A stretch of 32,499 nt of DNA. Origin: CAYXTI01 sp964468495 (GTDB lineage: Bacteria > Pseudomonadota > Alphaproteobacteria > Rickettsiales > Rickettsiaceae). The stretch lies in NCBI GenBank assembly GCA_964468495.1, contig CAYXTI010000024.1, positions 1 through 32,499 on the forward strand. The letters are read 5' to 3'. How positions within the stretch are numbered: position 1 is the first letter of the stretch; every line of letters begins with the position of its first letter. This document shows positions 17,362 through 26,080 of the stretch, in pieces. A program made the position numbers and the translations under genes. The notes beneath the pieces were generated by a model that worked only from the letters and a program-made list of their open reading frames with translations, was not told where the DNA came from and ran no database searches.

Positions 17362-17428
17362 TATTTACCATTTATACTTAACGAAGTATTATTCTAAAAA
17401 GTAATTTTTTTGCTAATATATATATTTA

Positions 17429-18082
17429 TTATTTAAATATATGATTCATAAAATAATAAATTGTTTTAATGCTAAATAAAATTACACTAGTAGCAATTAC
17501 TATTCCTAGTATTGTAATTAATACACCTATAATAATAGTAATTCCATCTTTATTGATTAAGCCAAGTGACATTAAGGCAATCCCTAATGCTGGCATAGCA
17601 TTAGTTAAAGGAATTGGCAAAGAAATATAAATACCTGCTATTAAACACATTATACCTATGATTGGTTCACAATATATTGATTGAGGGAAATTCATACGTG
17701 GATTTATATATTTTTCAACTTTTTTTACAATTGGTATTAGTTTGTAGCACATTTTATTTAAAACCGAATTCTTAATTTTATAATTAGAAATAATCCTAGG
17801 AAGTCTTATTGTTTTATATTTGAAAATCATTTGTATTGCAAACAATATAATAGGAATTCCTACAACAGTTGTAAATCCAGGTGGATATGGCATTGGTATT
17901 GCAATTGGAAGAGTTAATAGTACCATAACTATTAAAATTGCGTCTTCATGAAAGTTATCTACTATTTTTTTTATTGTTGTACTACTTTTTATATCTTTTT
18001 CTTTTTCAGCTATTTTTTTTAAAATATCAGATACAAATTGTCTTTTTAATAAATGCTTAAAGTTATATTCCTTTTTATTCAT
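17429..18082 (-). CDS. ExoD-family membrane protein
   Basis: Integral membrane protein of 217 residues of the exopolysaccharide synthesis ExoD family, first linked to succinoglycan production and alkali tolerance in Sinorhizobium; biochemical role unknown. A lysine-rich cytoplasmic N-terminus (1-45) precedes hydrophobic segments. The most conserved part is LPIAIPMPYPPGFTTVVGIPIILFA cut across residues 58-82, and the mirrored LPIPLTNAMPALGIALMSLGL after residue 153, both proline-rich hairpins typical of the family. It lies between purC and cysQ on the same strand, with a 30-bp palindrome 13 bases upstream of its start. Confidence 0.82.
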   Translation of the reverse strand: MNKKEYNFKHLLKRQFVSDILKKIAEKEKDIKSSTTIKKIVDNFHEDAILIVMVLLTLPIAIPMPYPPGFTTVVGIPIILFAIQMIFKYKTIRLPRIISNYKIKNSVLNKMCYKLIPIVKKVEKYINPRMNFPQSIYCEPIIGIMCLIAGIYISLPIPLTNAMPALGIALMSLGLINKDGITIIIGVLITILGIVIATSVILFSIKTIYYFMNHIFK

Positions 18083-18094
18083 AATTTTTATAGC

Positions 18095-18124
18095 TTAGTT
18101 AGGATTATATATAATCCTAACTAA
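18095..18124. repeat. Perfect 30-bp palindrome between cysQ and the exoD-like gene
   Basis: The arm TTAGTTAGGATTATA is followed directly by its exact reverse complement. On the coding (minus) strand it lies 54 bases after the cysQ stop and 13 bases before the exoD-like start, and no T tract follows, so it may be a processing or attenuation hairpin or a dimeric regulator site rather than a simple terminator. Confidence 0.85.
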
Positions 18125-18177
18125 ATAATATAAGTTATTTTATCTAATAGCTATATTTATTTTTAATGGTATTAAAA

Positions 18178-18936
18178 TTATAGTTTGCTCTCAACCCATT
18201 TTTTACTATATGCAAAAAAATTAGGATTTATAAATTCTTTTTTTCCATATTTCATATCTATTCCTTTAATATCAACTAACTTCCCTCCTGCAGCATTAAT
18301 TAATGCGTGACCTGCTGCTATATCCCATTCCATAGTTTTACTAAATTTTGGATATACATCACTATTACCTTCTGCAATCATGCTTAACTTAATTGAGCTT
18401 GCTATAGCAATAACCTTTATAAATTTATATTTCTTTAAAAAATTAGATGTTTTTTTATCTATGTGCTTTGATCCTACTACTGCTATTAATCCTTTATGTC
18501 TATTATTAATATTGCTTTCTTCTCCATTTATTTCTAAGCAATTTTTACCATTTTTATTTGTAAAATATAGTTTTTTTTCTACTGGCTGGTATATAAAACC
18601 TATAATTGGAATATTATTATGAATTAATGCAATATTTATTGTATAGCTACTTTTATTATTAATATAGCTGTATGTACTATCAATAGGATCTATTATCCAA
18701 AAAAAGCTATTATTACTAACATCCTGTATTAGTTGTTCTTCGCATATTATAGGAATAGAATTATCTAAAATTTTTAACTGCTCATAAATATAATTACTTA
18801 CTGCTTTATCTCCATTAGTTACTATTGAATTATCATTCTTTCTTTTTATAGTTAAACCTTTTTCTCTTAGTACTAATGATAGTTCTCCTGCTTTGATAAT
18901 TATATCTTTTATAGCAATTATAAGTTTTTTATTCAT
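18178..18936 (-). CDS. cysQ: CysQ-like 3'(2'),5'-bisphosphate nucleotidase
   Basis: Li-sensitive, Mg-dependent phosphatase of the inositol monophosphatase superfamily, expected to hydrolyse adenosine 3',5'-bisphosphate (pAp). The 252 residues show metal-binding E66/E67 in IICEE, the D83-x-x-D86 pair in WIIDPIDSTYSYI, and the C-terminal EWDIAAGHALINAAGG. The usual glycine after the second aspartate (DPxDGT) is serine, while the metal ligands are retained. Its start overlaps the folD stop by 8 bases (ATGAATAA). A SuhB-type inositol phosphatase is the alternative; VTNGDKAV and overall spacing favour CysQ. pAp could come from holo-ACP synthesis even without sulfate assimilation. Confidence 0.82.
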   Translation of the reverse strand: MNKKLIIAIKDIIIKAGELSLVLREKGLTIKRKNDNSIVTNGDKAVSNYIYEQLKILDNSIPIICEEQLIQDVSNNSFFWIIDPIDSTYSYINNKSSYTINIALIHNNIPIIGFIYQPVEKKLYFTNKNGKNCLEINGEESNINNRHKGLIAVVGSKHIDKKTSNFLKKYKFIKVIAIASSIKLSMIAEGNSDVYPKFSKTMEWDIAAGHALINAAGGKLVDIKGIDMKYGKKEFINPNFFAYSKKWVESKL

Positions 18937-19814
18937 TAATTTTTATTCTTTCGTTTTTAATCATACTTTTAAATGTATTATTTAATAAATAAGCTATAGT
19001 CATTGGTCCTACCCCGCCAGGGACCGGAGTAATATAGCTAACATGATTTTGTACATTTATAAAATCTATATCTCCTACTATTTCCATTTTTCCATTATTA
19101 TTTATTCTATTGATTCCTACATCAATTATTATTGCATTTTTATTAAAATATTCTCTTGTTAAAAATTTACCTTTTCCTATTGCTACAACAACTATATCCC
19201 CTTCTGATGTAATTAAAGATAAATTCTCGCTATATGAATGACAAATTGTTACTGTACAATTTTCTTGTAATAATAAAGCAGCTAATGGCTTTCCTACAAT
19301 ATTAGATCTACCTATAATAATAGCTCTTTTTCCAGCTAAACTAGGTTGGTATAATTTAATTAAATGTAAACAACCTTGAGCTGTACAGGGAATGAATTCA
19401 GGGCTAAAACCACTATATAATAAGCCTATATTCATAGCAGTTAGACCGTCTACGTCTTTATTATATTTTATGGCATTAATAACATTCTTATTTGATATCT
19501 GTGAAGGTAAAGGAAGTTGTATAATCAATCCATGAATAGAAAAATCATTATTTATTAAATCTATTTTTTCTAATAGCTCATGTTCAGACGTCTCTATACT
19601 CATATTGTGTATTTTTACATCTATACCTATTTGTTCAGCCTTCTTTTTTTTATTGTTAATATATATATTGCTTATTGGATTGTTACCTACAACTATAATA
19701 GATAGTTTAGGTACTATTTTGTATAAATTCCTATAATAAGCAATTTTTTTTTAAATCTATTAGCATTTGCTCGCTAATTGATCTACCATTTATTATATTA
19801 GTTTTTTTTATCAT
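18929..19814 (-). pseudogene. folD: folD, frame-disrupted by one base in an A9 tract (possibly still expressed by slippage)
   Basis: Bifunctional methylene-THF dehydrogenase/methenyl-THF cyclohydrolase supplying formyl-THF for purines and initiator tRNA. The gene begins at an ATG at 19814 overlapping the reductase stop (ATGA) and encodes IINGRSISEQMLIDLKK, a good FolD N-terminus. At the run of nine A (coding strand; T9 at 19744-19752) the frame is lost and a stop follows within five codons. The next frame continues with LSIIVVGNNPISNIYINN-KKKKAEQIG, which carries the catalytic Tyr and Lys region, then GLIIQLPLPSQI, RSNIVGKPLAALL and PVPGGVGPMT to the stop. Eight A would give an intact protein of 294 residues, the normal length. 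The internal ATG at 19603 would lack the catalytic lysine. Real inactivation, transcriptional slippage or a sequencing error cannot be separated here. Confidence 0.85.
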
Positions 19815-20815
19815 TTTTCTTTAAATACCTTTTTAGTTGTTGAGTATTCAAAATGTAATGCTTTCCCTTCAAATACTCTATTATAAGCATGATGTAATGC
19901 AAATGCTGATTCTGCAAAACTAGTTAAAATTAATTTTAATTTTCCTTTATAATATGCAATATCGCCTACAGCATATATTCCAGCTATATTAGTTTCACAA
20001 TATGGGTAACTTACCTCTATATGATGGTTTTTTATATTTAGTCCAAATTCTAATATAGATCCTAATTTTTGAATTAATCCAAAACATGATAATAATATAT
20101 TAGCTTTTATTGTTTTAATCTCACCATTATAATTACTTATTATTACCTCTTCTAATTGCTGATCTTTACCCCTTAATGCTGTTAATTGATAATTAACAAT
20201 TAATTCTATTAATCCTTCTTTTGCCATTTTACGCATCTTTTCTACACTAGATGGGGATGCTCGAAACTTATCTCTTCTATGCACTAAATAAACTTTAGCC
20301 ACTGATGATAAATTAATAGCCCAATCTATTGCTGTATCACCTCCTCCAGCTATTACTATCTTCTTGCCATAAAAATTATTTCTGTTTACTACATAATAAA
20401 ATACTGAACTCCCCTCAAATTGTTCTAATTCTTTAATAGGAGGTTTATTATACGTAAACGATCCTGCTCCTGCTGCTATTATTATTACTTTGCTATAGAT
20501 TTTGATTCCCTTTGATGTTATTACTTCAAATTGATCTTTATCTCTTTTTAACCTAATTGCTGTTTGATTTAATAAATATTTAGGAGCAAATCTACTTGCT
20601 TGCTGTAATAACTTATCTATTAGAAGCTGTGCCTTTATTTCTGGATAAGCTGGAATATCATAAATTGGTTTATCAGGGTATAAAAATGTACATTGCCCTC
20701 CAGGACGATCTAATGTATCAATAACACAACTTCTCATTCCTAATATTCCTGCTTGGAATGCAGTATATATTCCTGCTGGACCCGCTCCTATAATTAGGAT
20801 ATCTGTTTTATACAT
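19811..20815 (-). CDS. Ferredoxin-NADP+ reductase, thioredoxin-reductase-like type
   Basis: FAD and NAD(P)H-binding reductase of 334 residues. The FAD-binding GAGPAG lies at residues 10-15, GGQC at 39-42, the NADPH-binding IAGGGDTAIDWA around 155-166, and AVGDIAYY near the C-terminus. It lacks the redox CxxC of thioredoxin reductases, and has the extended C-terminal tail of the type-2 ferredoxin-NADP reductases, so that assignment is preferred. It may reduce the ferredoxin used in Fe-S assembly. Its stop overlaps the folD start by 4 bases (ATGA), making it the first gene of a reductase-folD-cysQ unit. Confidence 0.88.
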   Translation of the reverse strand: MYKTDILIIGAGPAGIYTAFQAGILGMRSCVIDTLDRPGGQCTFLYPDKPIYDIPAYPEIKAQLLIDKLLQQASRFAPKYLLNQTAIRLKRDKDQFEVITSKGIKIYSKVIIIAAGAGSFTYNKPPIKELEQFEGSSVFYYVVNRNNFYGKKIVIAGGGDTAIDWAINLSSVAKVYLVHRRDKFRASPSSVEKMRKMAKEGLIELIVNYQLTALRGKDQQLEEVIISNYNGEIKTIKANILLSCFGLIQKLGSILEFGLNIKNHHIEVSYPYCETNIAGIYAVGDIAYYKGKLKLILTSFAESAFALHHAYNRVFEGKALHFEYSTTKKVFKEK

Positions 20816-21109
20816 TATGACTAATTTTATTTATATTACCAACTAGTTGATGTTTTACATTAATTCAAATATAGTAATTTATTCTTTAGTATGAGAATAG
20901 CTTGTTTTTACTAACTTATTATTTATTTGTTATAATAACTACTTAATTTTTAATAACTACTAGAAATAATCTTACTCCTAACTTTATTAAAGCTTATGTT
21001 TTAGACTCATTACTTAACTATATATATTTTATTATTATAAAACATCCTACTTATTTATAGTTGTTGTACTAAAAATTATAGCTTTTATATAAGGTTTAAT
21101 TCAAAGTTA

Positions 21110-21847
21110 TTATGCTTTTATAGTATTTATTAATTTTTCCTCTACTAATAAATCTTTTTCTTTAGATAAAAAATCATAATCTTTTAGCATATAACCCCTA
21201 CCCCATACTGTTTCTATATAATTTACTCCATTAGTAGCATCCATTAATTTCTTTCGTAATTTACAAATAAAAACATCAATAATCTTTACTTCAGGCTCAT
21301 TACTATTAACATATAGATGGTTTAAAAAAGTTTCTTTTGTTAATACTGTTCCTTTCCTCATTGCTAATAATTCTAGTATAGCATACTCTTTATTAGTAAG
21401 GTGTACTTGCTGACCGTCAACTTCTACTATTCTCGTATCTAAGTTAATTATTACTTTATCAAATCTTACTACTGATTCAGAATGCCCTTTTGATCTTCGT
21501 ATAATAGCATGAATTCTTGCATGGAGCTCTTGATTATTTACTGGTTTTACTAGATAATCATCAGCTCCAAATCCTAATGCTTTAACTTTTTGTTCTACTT
21601 CACCTAAACCTGATAAAACCAGTACAGGGGTTCTAATTTTTGCAGAACGCAATCTTAATAACACTTCATAACCTCCTATATCTGGAAGCATTAAATCTAA
21701 AATTATTAGATCAAAATCATACAACCTCCCAAATTCAATTCCTTCTTCTCCTAATAAAGCTTTATCACATATAATTCCTTCAGAAGCTAAAGATAATTCA
21801 ATATTTTTTGCTATTTGATCATCATCCTCTATTAATAATATTCTCAC
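21110..21847 (-). CDS. ctrA: Cell-cycle response regulator CtrA
   Basis: OmpR-type response regulator, the master cell-cycle and differentiation regulator of alphaproteobacteria. The 245 residues comprise a receiver domain (1-118) with acidic pocket E7/D8/D9, phospho-acceptor D51 in LIILDLMLPD and switch lysine in DYLVKPV, then a winged-helix DNA-binding domain (about 125-230) with VHLTNKEYAILELLAMRKG and YIETVWGRGYMLKD. Start is GTG at 21847, behind AAGG and AGG; an overlapping ATG-TGA start-stop immediately precedes it. In other alphaproteobacteria CtrA also governs GTA genes; a GTA locus lies 7 kb away. Confidence 0.95.
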   Translation of the reverse strand: MRILLIEDDDQIAKNIELSLASEGIICDKALLGEEGIEFGRLYDFDLIILDLMLPDIGGYEVLLRLRSAKIRTPVLVLSGLGEVEQKVKALGFGADDYLVKPVNNQELHARIHAIIRRSKGHSESVVRFDKVIINLDTRIVEVDGQQVHLTNKEYAILELLAMRKGTVLTKETFLNHLYVNSNEPEVKIIDVFICKLRKKLMDATNGVNYIETVWGRGYMLKDYDFLSKEKDLLVEEKLINTIKA

Positions 21848-22154
21848 ATCACCTACCTTATTAATATCTCTAACTTAGTTATTATAATTAATAAATTGTT
21901 TATTTTATTTGTTATTTTTTTTTAACAAAAAATATCTCTTTAATTAATTATTTTAAACCTTTCATGACAAGCTAATAATATACTCTGTACTAGTTCATTA
22001 TACAAGTATATATTTACAATAATAAAACTATAACTACAATATAAATAAAGGAATATTTTATGCTTTTTATTTAATTATATATCTAAAAACTATACATATT
22101 ATATATGTACTTATAATTTTATTATATATATTATTTTAAGCCTATAATATTATC
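21848..22154 (-). promoter_or_regulatory. ctrA upstream region with candidate promoter
   Basis: 307 bases without a gene. On the minus strand TTATTA (22020-22025) is 17 bases from a perfect TATAAT (21997-22002), predicting a start near 21990 and a long leader of about 143 bases. That leader can form a small hairpin, TTTGTTA (21908-21914) with TAACAAA (21923-21929), around eight T. A TACATAT/ATATGTA hairpin (22093-22109) lies downstream of the methyltransferase stop. No exact TTAA-N7-TTAA CtrA box was found. Confidence 0.35.
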
Positions 22155-23231
22155 TTAGGTTATTAATATCTCTAATACTTTAAATAATTGTCCCATCTCT
22201 TTTTTATCCATTAATCTATAAAGTTGCTTATCAATAATTTCTTTATCTTGTTTTGTTATTTTTTGTTTTAGTTGCTCTGCTCTAACCAGGATTCCATATT
22301 TTTTTAAAAATTGATTCTGCTTATAAAATGCGTAATTTTCTATTTTATTTTCTTTTAATTTTTTTTCTAATGCATAAAAATCAACGTGTGCTGATAAGTC
22401 TGCTTTTCCTAGAGAATCTATAACAGGTTTATAATTATGATTCTTTATTGCTTGTAAGGTAGAGTAATACTTATTATGAGATCGATATTTTGGATTTATG
22501 TTATATCCATAATCAATAATTATTCCGCACCCTTTATACGACTTTAAATGTTGTGCTAAAAAACCAGTTATTTCTAGTGATTTTATTGATTCTTCTATAA
22601 CTGCTCCTTTATATGCATGACAATAGTCTATTGATAATTGCAAGTGTAAATCTTCTGATAATGCAATAGTGCTATACTTAATTTTATTATCTATTGGATC
22701 TATTATCAATACTTGCTCTTCCCACTTATTATTTTTTATATATTGTTTTATTGGCATAGCATCAAAAAATTCATTGGCAACAAATATTGTAGGATAGCTT
22801 TTTATATTATATATTTTTTCTATCCAATTAATTTTGTTTTGATATTCCACTAATTTTTTTTTTTGTTTCTTGATGAAATAATAATTAATATCAACCATTT
22901 GAATATTTAATGATTGCATAAATTTTGGCACTAATTTTATTACTCTTAAAATATCTCTCATTAATGTCCCCTCCCCAGGCCCCAGCTCTACTAACAATAT
23001 TGGATCAGGTTGTCCTAATTGATACCATTTTTCTATAGCCCATAATCCTATTGTTTCTCCAAATAATTGAGATACTTCTGGGGAAGTAATAAAATCTCCT
23101 TTAACTCCTATAGCTTTGCTTAATCGGTAGTAAGAAATACTATTGTTATATAACACTTCCTTCATCATCTCATCTATTGAGATATATCCTTTTTCTTTTA
23201 TAATTTGACGTACTTTAAAGTCTATTGCCAT
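22155..23231 (-). CDS. MidA/NDUFAF7-like SAM-dependent methyltransferase
   Basis: Class I methyltransferase of 358 residues in the family of mitochondrial NDUFAF7, which methylates an arginine of complex I; the bacterial substrate is not established. Motifs: ISYYRLSKAIGVKGDFITSP with EVSQLFGE (about 32-59), the SAM loop LVELGPGEGTL (80-90), where most relatives have GPGRG, and VANEFFDAMPIKQ. Its start overlaps lgt by 17 bases, a pairing also seen in other Rickettsiales. An A11 tract coding for lysines (T11 at 22854-22864) is kept in frame. Confidence 0.88.
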   Translation of the reverse strand: MAIDFKVRQIIKEKGYISIDEMMKEVLYNNSISYYRLSKAIGVKGDFITSPEVSQLFGETIGLWAIEKWYQLGQPDPILLVELGPGEGTLMRDILRVIKLVPKFMQSLNIQMVDINYYFIKKQKKKLVEYQNKINWIEKIYNIKSYPTIFVANEFFDAMPIKQYIKNNKWEEQVLIIDPIDNKIKYSTIALSEDLHLQLSIDYCHAYKGAVIEESIKSLEITGFLAQHLKSYKGCGIIIDYGYNINPKYRSHNKYYSTLQAIKNHNYKPVIDSLGKADLSAHVDFYALEKKLKENKIENYAFYKQNQFLKKYGILVRAEQLKQKITKQDKEIIDKQLYRLMDKKEMGQLFKVLEILIT

Positions 23232-24000
23232 ATTTAAAAAAATATATTCCTAACATAATCATTGGAAGTGATAAAATTTGTCCTAAAGTAAAATTATCTG
23301 CAATAAATCCTATTTGGATATCAGCTTCTCTAAAAAATTCAATAATAATTCTAAATACTGAATATAATATTAAAAATAACCCTGATAAATAACCTTGTTT
23401 TTTTTCTAACCATTTTAGTTTAAGTCCACAATAGGATAACACGGCTAACAATATAATTCCTTCAAAAAATGCTTCATATAGTTGGCTTGGATGTCTTGGT
23501 AATAGATCGCTATTTGGAAAAATTACAGCCCAAGCTACCCCTGTTACCCTTCCATATAACTCTGTATTAATAAAATTTGCTATCCTTCCCAAAAAAAGCC
23601 CTATCGGAGCTACTATAGAAAATAAATCCATAATTAGAATAAATCTTATCTTTTTTGTATATGAAAATATTATTATTGCAATTATTACACCTATTAGACC
23701 TCCATGAAATGACATCCCACCTTGATAGGTCTTTAGAATATCAAATGGATTGCTTATATATTTATTAAGATTATAAAATAATACATATCCTATTCTTCCA
23801 CCTAGAATTATTCCGATAATAACCCAAATTATAGAATCATTGATATTCTTTATTGTGATATTTAAATTGCTATGTTTTATAATTTTTTTTGCATAAAATT
23901 CTCCAATTAAAATGCCAGTTATATATGATAGTGCGTACCAAGTGATTTTAATTCCTCCTATTGATAATATAACAGGATTAATTTCTGGAAAATTGATCAT
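23215..24000 (-). CDS. lgt: Phosphatidylglycerol-prolipoprotein diacylglyceryl transferase Lgt
   Basis: Inner-membrane enzyme that attaches diacylglycerol to the lipobox cysteine of prolipoproteins, the first lipoprotein maturation step. The 261 residues show about seven membrane helices, the SFHGGLIG motif (H99), the Lgt signature as GRIANFINTELYGR (138-151, usually GRIGNFINGELYGR), LPRHPSQLYEA, and the C-terminal FRIIIEFFREAD with the essential arginine. The ATG at 24000 is 25 bases from a 10-bp hairpin dyad. The gene is divergent from secB. Confidence 0.95.
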   Translation of the reverse strand: MINFPEINPVILSIGGIKITWYALSYITGILIGEFYAKKIIKHSNLNITIKNINDSIIWVIIGIILGGRIGYVLFYNLNKYISNPFDILKTYQGGMSFHGGLIGVIIAIIIFSYTKKIRFILIMDLFSIVAPIGLFLGRIANFINTELYGRVTGVAWAVIFPNSDLLPRHPSQLYEAFFEGIILLAVLSYCGLKLKWLEKKQGYLSGLFLILYSVFRIIIEFFREADIQIGFIADNFTLGQILSLPMIMLGIYFFKYGNRL

Positions 24001-24329
24001 AATACTATATCAATATTATTATTGATTTATCTTAAGCTAAGATAAATTATAATAACAAATATACTTAATTTATATATAATTTTATTAAGGTAGTTTTTTT
24101 TACTTGTACTAATATAGTATATTTATATCTTTTAATAAAGATCTATTGATAAATCAATTTGCATGAAATGTAACATAATGTTTATCTAATAAATAATACT
24201 AGATTCTTCTTAAAAACAAAACTTATAGAACAGCTAAGTAGGAATAATTAAAAAATTATATTTGTTTATATTAATGAAACTTTATATTATGTATTAAATT
24301 TTAGTTTAACTAATAAAATTTATATTAAA
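24001..24329. other. 329-base divergent region lgt/secB
   Basis: No gene was seen. It contains an inverted repeat ATTTATCTTA (24025-24034) and its complement (24038-24047) around a 3-base loop just upstream of lgt, probably a leader hairpin or operator. Toward secB there is a candidate promoter TTGTTT (24262-24267), 17 bases, TATTAT (24285-24290). The rest is AT-rich sequence without evident structure. Confidence 0.45.
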
Positions 24330-24803
24330 ATGACTAATAATATAACTAATCTAAAACCAGGTATCTCTGTTTATAAGCAGTATATTAATGATTTATCATT
24401 TGAAAATTTACTTACTGATGATAAATTTTTTACATATAATAATATTACTCCTTATATAGATTTATCCTTAGACTTACATGCTGAAAAAATGAATAGTGGT
24501 AAGGATAGTAATGACTTTTTTAAAGTAACTATTACTACCACAGCTAAAGCCTTGTATCAATCTCAACATTTATTTATTATAGAATTAAAATATACTGGTA
24601 TATTTCAGTTGATTAATATTTCTAAAGATGAAATAAAATCAACTCTTGCCGTTACTTGCCCTACAATACTTTTCCCTTTTGTTCGAAAAATTATTGCTGA
24701 TGCAACTCACTATGGAGGTTTCCAAGCTTTAATGATCGATCCTGTCGATTTTTTATCTTTATATAAAAAACAAATGCTTAAAAAAGATGATATTGAAAAT
24801 TAA
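24330..24803 (+). CDS. secB: Protein-export chaperone SecB
   Basis: Tetrameric cytosolic chaperone that keeps precursors unfolded and delivers them to SecA. The 157 residues align with the family throughout: YIDLSLDLHAEKM near 50 and the highly conserved VTCPTILFPFVRKIIADAT then GGFQALMIDPVDFLSLY (about 108-146). The start is the first ATG, with no recognisable Shine-Dalgarno. Monocistronic, ending in a palindrome and convergent with holA. Confidence 0.95.
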   Translation: MTNNITNLKPGISVYKQYINDLSFENLLTDDKFFTYNNITPYIDLSLDLHAEKMNSGKDSNDFFKVTITTTAKALYQSQHLFIIELKYTGIFQLINISKDEIKSTLAVTCPTILFPFVRKIIADATHYGGFQALMIDPVDFLSLYKKQMLKKDDIEN

Positions 24804-24806
24804 ATC

Positions 24807-24824
24807 AAATAATGATCATTATTT
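24807..24824 (+). terminator. 18-bp palindrome after secB, probable terminator
   Basis: AAATAATGA followed by its exact reverse complement, 4 bases after the secB stop, then ATTGTTATTATTTTCTTT. The T-rich run downstream fits a factor-independent terminator with a weak stem. Confidence 0.45.
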
Positions 24825-24883
24825 ATTGTTATTATTTTCTTTAATAAGGCTTTTTATTATATATTACTTATAATTATTATCTG

Positions 24884-24913
24884 CTATAAAGCAACATTTA
24901 TCTTGCTTTATAG
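24884..24913. terminator. Bidirectional hairpin between secB and holA
   Basis: CTATAAAGCAA (24884-24894) pairs with 24903-24913 across an 8-base loop. The right arm contains the holA stop codon (24908-24910). On the plus strand it is followed by ATAGTTTATTTTATTT. It lies at the end of two convergent genes, the expected place for a shared terminator. Confidence 0.55.
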
Positions 24914-25918
24914 ATAGTTTATTTTATTTATTAATGGAAGTAAAGGTAGATATATATTCATCAAAAAGCTGAATGTTTTAGGATTGTTTTTATAATTTAT
25001 TTCTGCTTGTTGTAAAATAATTAAGATCTTTAATATTTGTGTAGAAGATACAAGTTTTAGTATTTTTTGAAAGTCAGCTATATGCTTAAAAAATATTGAA
25101 GTAGATAATAGTCCAATTGATTTTTCTATGCTATAGCCATTTTCATGATAATTAATAGCAATATATAAAATAACATAATATTTTAACAATATTCTAATGA
25201 TAAAAATATCATCAATATTTTGTTGTTGCAATTTTTCTACCTCCTCTATAAACCTTTTGCTTTTTGCTTTTATTAGTAGTATGGCTAACTCATCTTTATA
25301 AGTAAAAAAATTATAGGATAATGTATTTTTTACATCTTCTAACCTGATTATTTCTTTATCATGGCTGTAATATATAAGTTTAATAATTTCATTAATAATA
25401 ACTTGACGATCCGTGTATAAGTGTTTTGTTAAATATTCTATAGCGTTATTGTTTATTGATTTTTTATATGAACTACATATTTTTATTATTATCTTTCTTA
25501 TTGTTTCTTCATTATCATAATAACATGCTACAGTGGCTAAATTACTAGCATTTTCAAAAAATGCTTTAATATCACTTTTTGTTAAAGAATTAGTACTAAA
25601 AAATACTAGAAAATTGATTAAGTTGTTACTATTCTCAATTAAATTTTTTACTTGTTTAGATAAATTAGCTGAAATATTACTTACTTTAATTAAGTTTCCT
25701 TTATTAAAAAAATTAAAATTATTTGCTGATAAATAGAATTGTGATATAGAAGTTTCTTTACTATTTATAGAAATTTTTAAAAAATCTAACATTTTTGCTA
25801 TCTTATTCATAATAATATGCATAAGACCATAATTAGGACCATATAATAATATAGACTTAATTTTACCGCTTTTAATTTTAGACATTAAATCTACTAATTG
25901 ATAAGAATTGTATTTCAT
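24908..25918 (-). CDS. holA: DNA polymerase III delta subunit HolA
   Basis: Clamp-loader subunit that opens the beta ring. The 336 residues from the ATG at 25918 show the AAA+-like N-terminal domain with SILLYGPNYGLMHIIMNKI (about 23-41), LTKSDIKAFFENASNLATVACYYD in two parts around 110-135, and helical C-terminal domains rich in isoleucine and lysine. The frame extends to a TTG at 25933, but the ATG is preferred. The sequence is strongly divergent and lysine-rich, as is usual for holA in reduced genomes. Assigned by overall pattern rather than a unique motif. Confidence 0.85.
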   Translation of the reverse strand: MKYNSYQLVDLMSKIKSGKIKSILLYGPNYGLMHIIMNKIAKMLDFLKISINSKETSISQFYLSANNFNFFNKGNLIKVSNISANLSKQVKNLIENSNNLINFLVFFSTNSLTKSDIKAFFENASNLATVACYYDNEETIRKIIIKICSSYKKSINNNAIEYLTKHLYTDRQVIINEIIKLIYYSHDKEIIRLEDVKNTLSYNFFTYKDELAILLIKAKSKRFIEEVEKLQQQNIDDIFIIRILLKYYVILYIAINYHENGYSIEKSIGLLSTSIFFKHIADFQKILKLVSSTQILKILIILQQAEINYKNNPKTFSFLMNIYLPLLPLINKINYL

Positions 25919-26080
25919 ACTTATATAAAACAAAAATAAATATTATTAACTAATACAATATACATATGCTGAACTTAATAAAAGATAACTTAACTAGTTA
26001 TTTATAGTAATATAACTAAAAATTCTTTTCTAGTTACTTATTTGCTAAATTTGTTATATATTTCTTATATATAAAAACAC

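Noticed and set aside
18929..19603. A genuine short 224-residue FolD starting at the ATG at 19603
   Set aside because: Conserved FolD residues, including the catalytic lysine region, lie upstream in the same frame, and a proper N-terminus starts at 19814 in another frame.
19811..20815. Thioredoxin reductase
   Set aside because: The redox-active CxxC motif is missing although FAD and NADPH motifs are present; the ferredoxin-NADP reductase type fits better.
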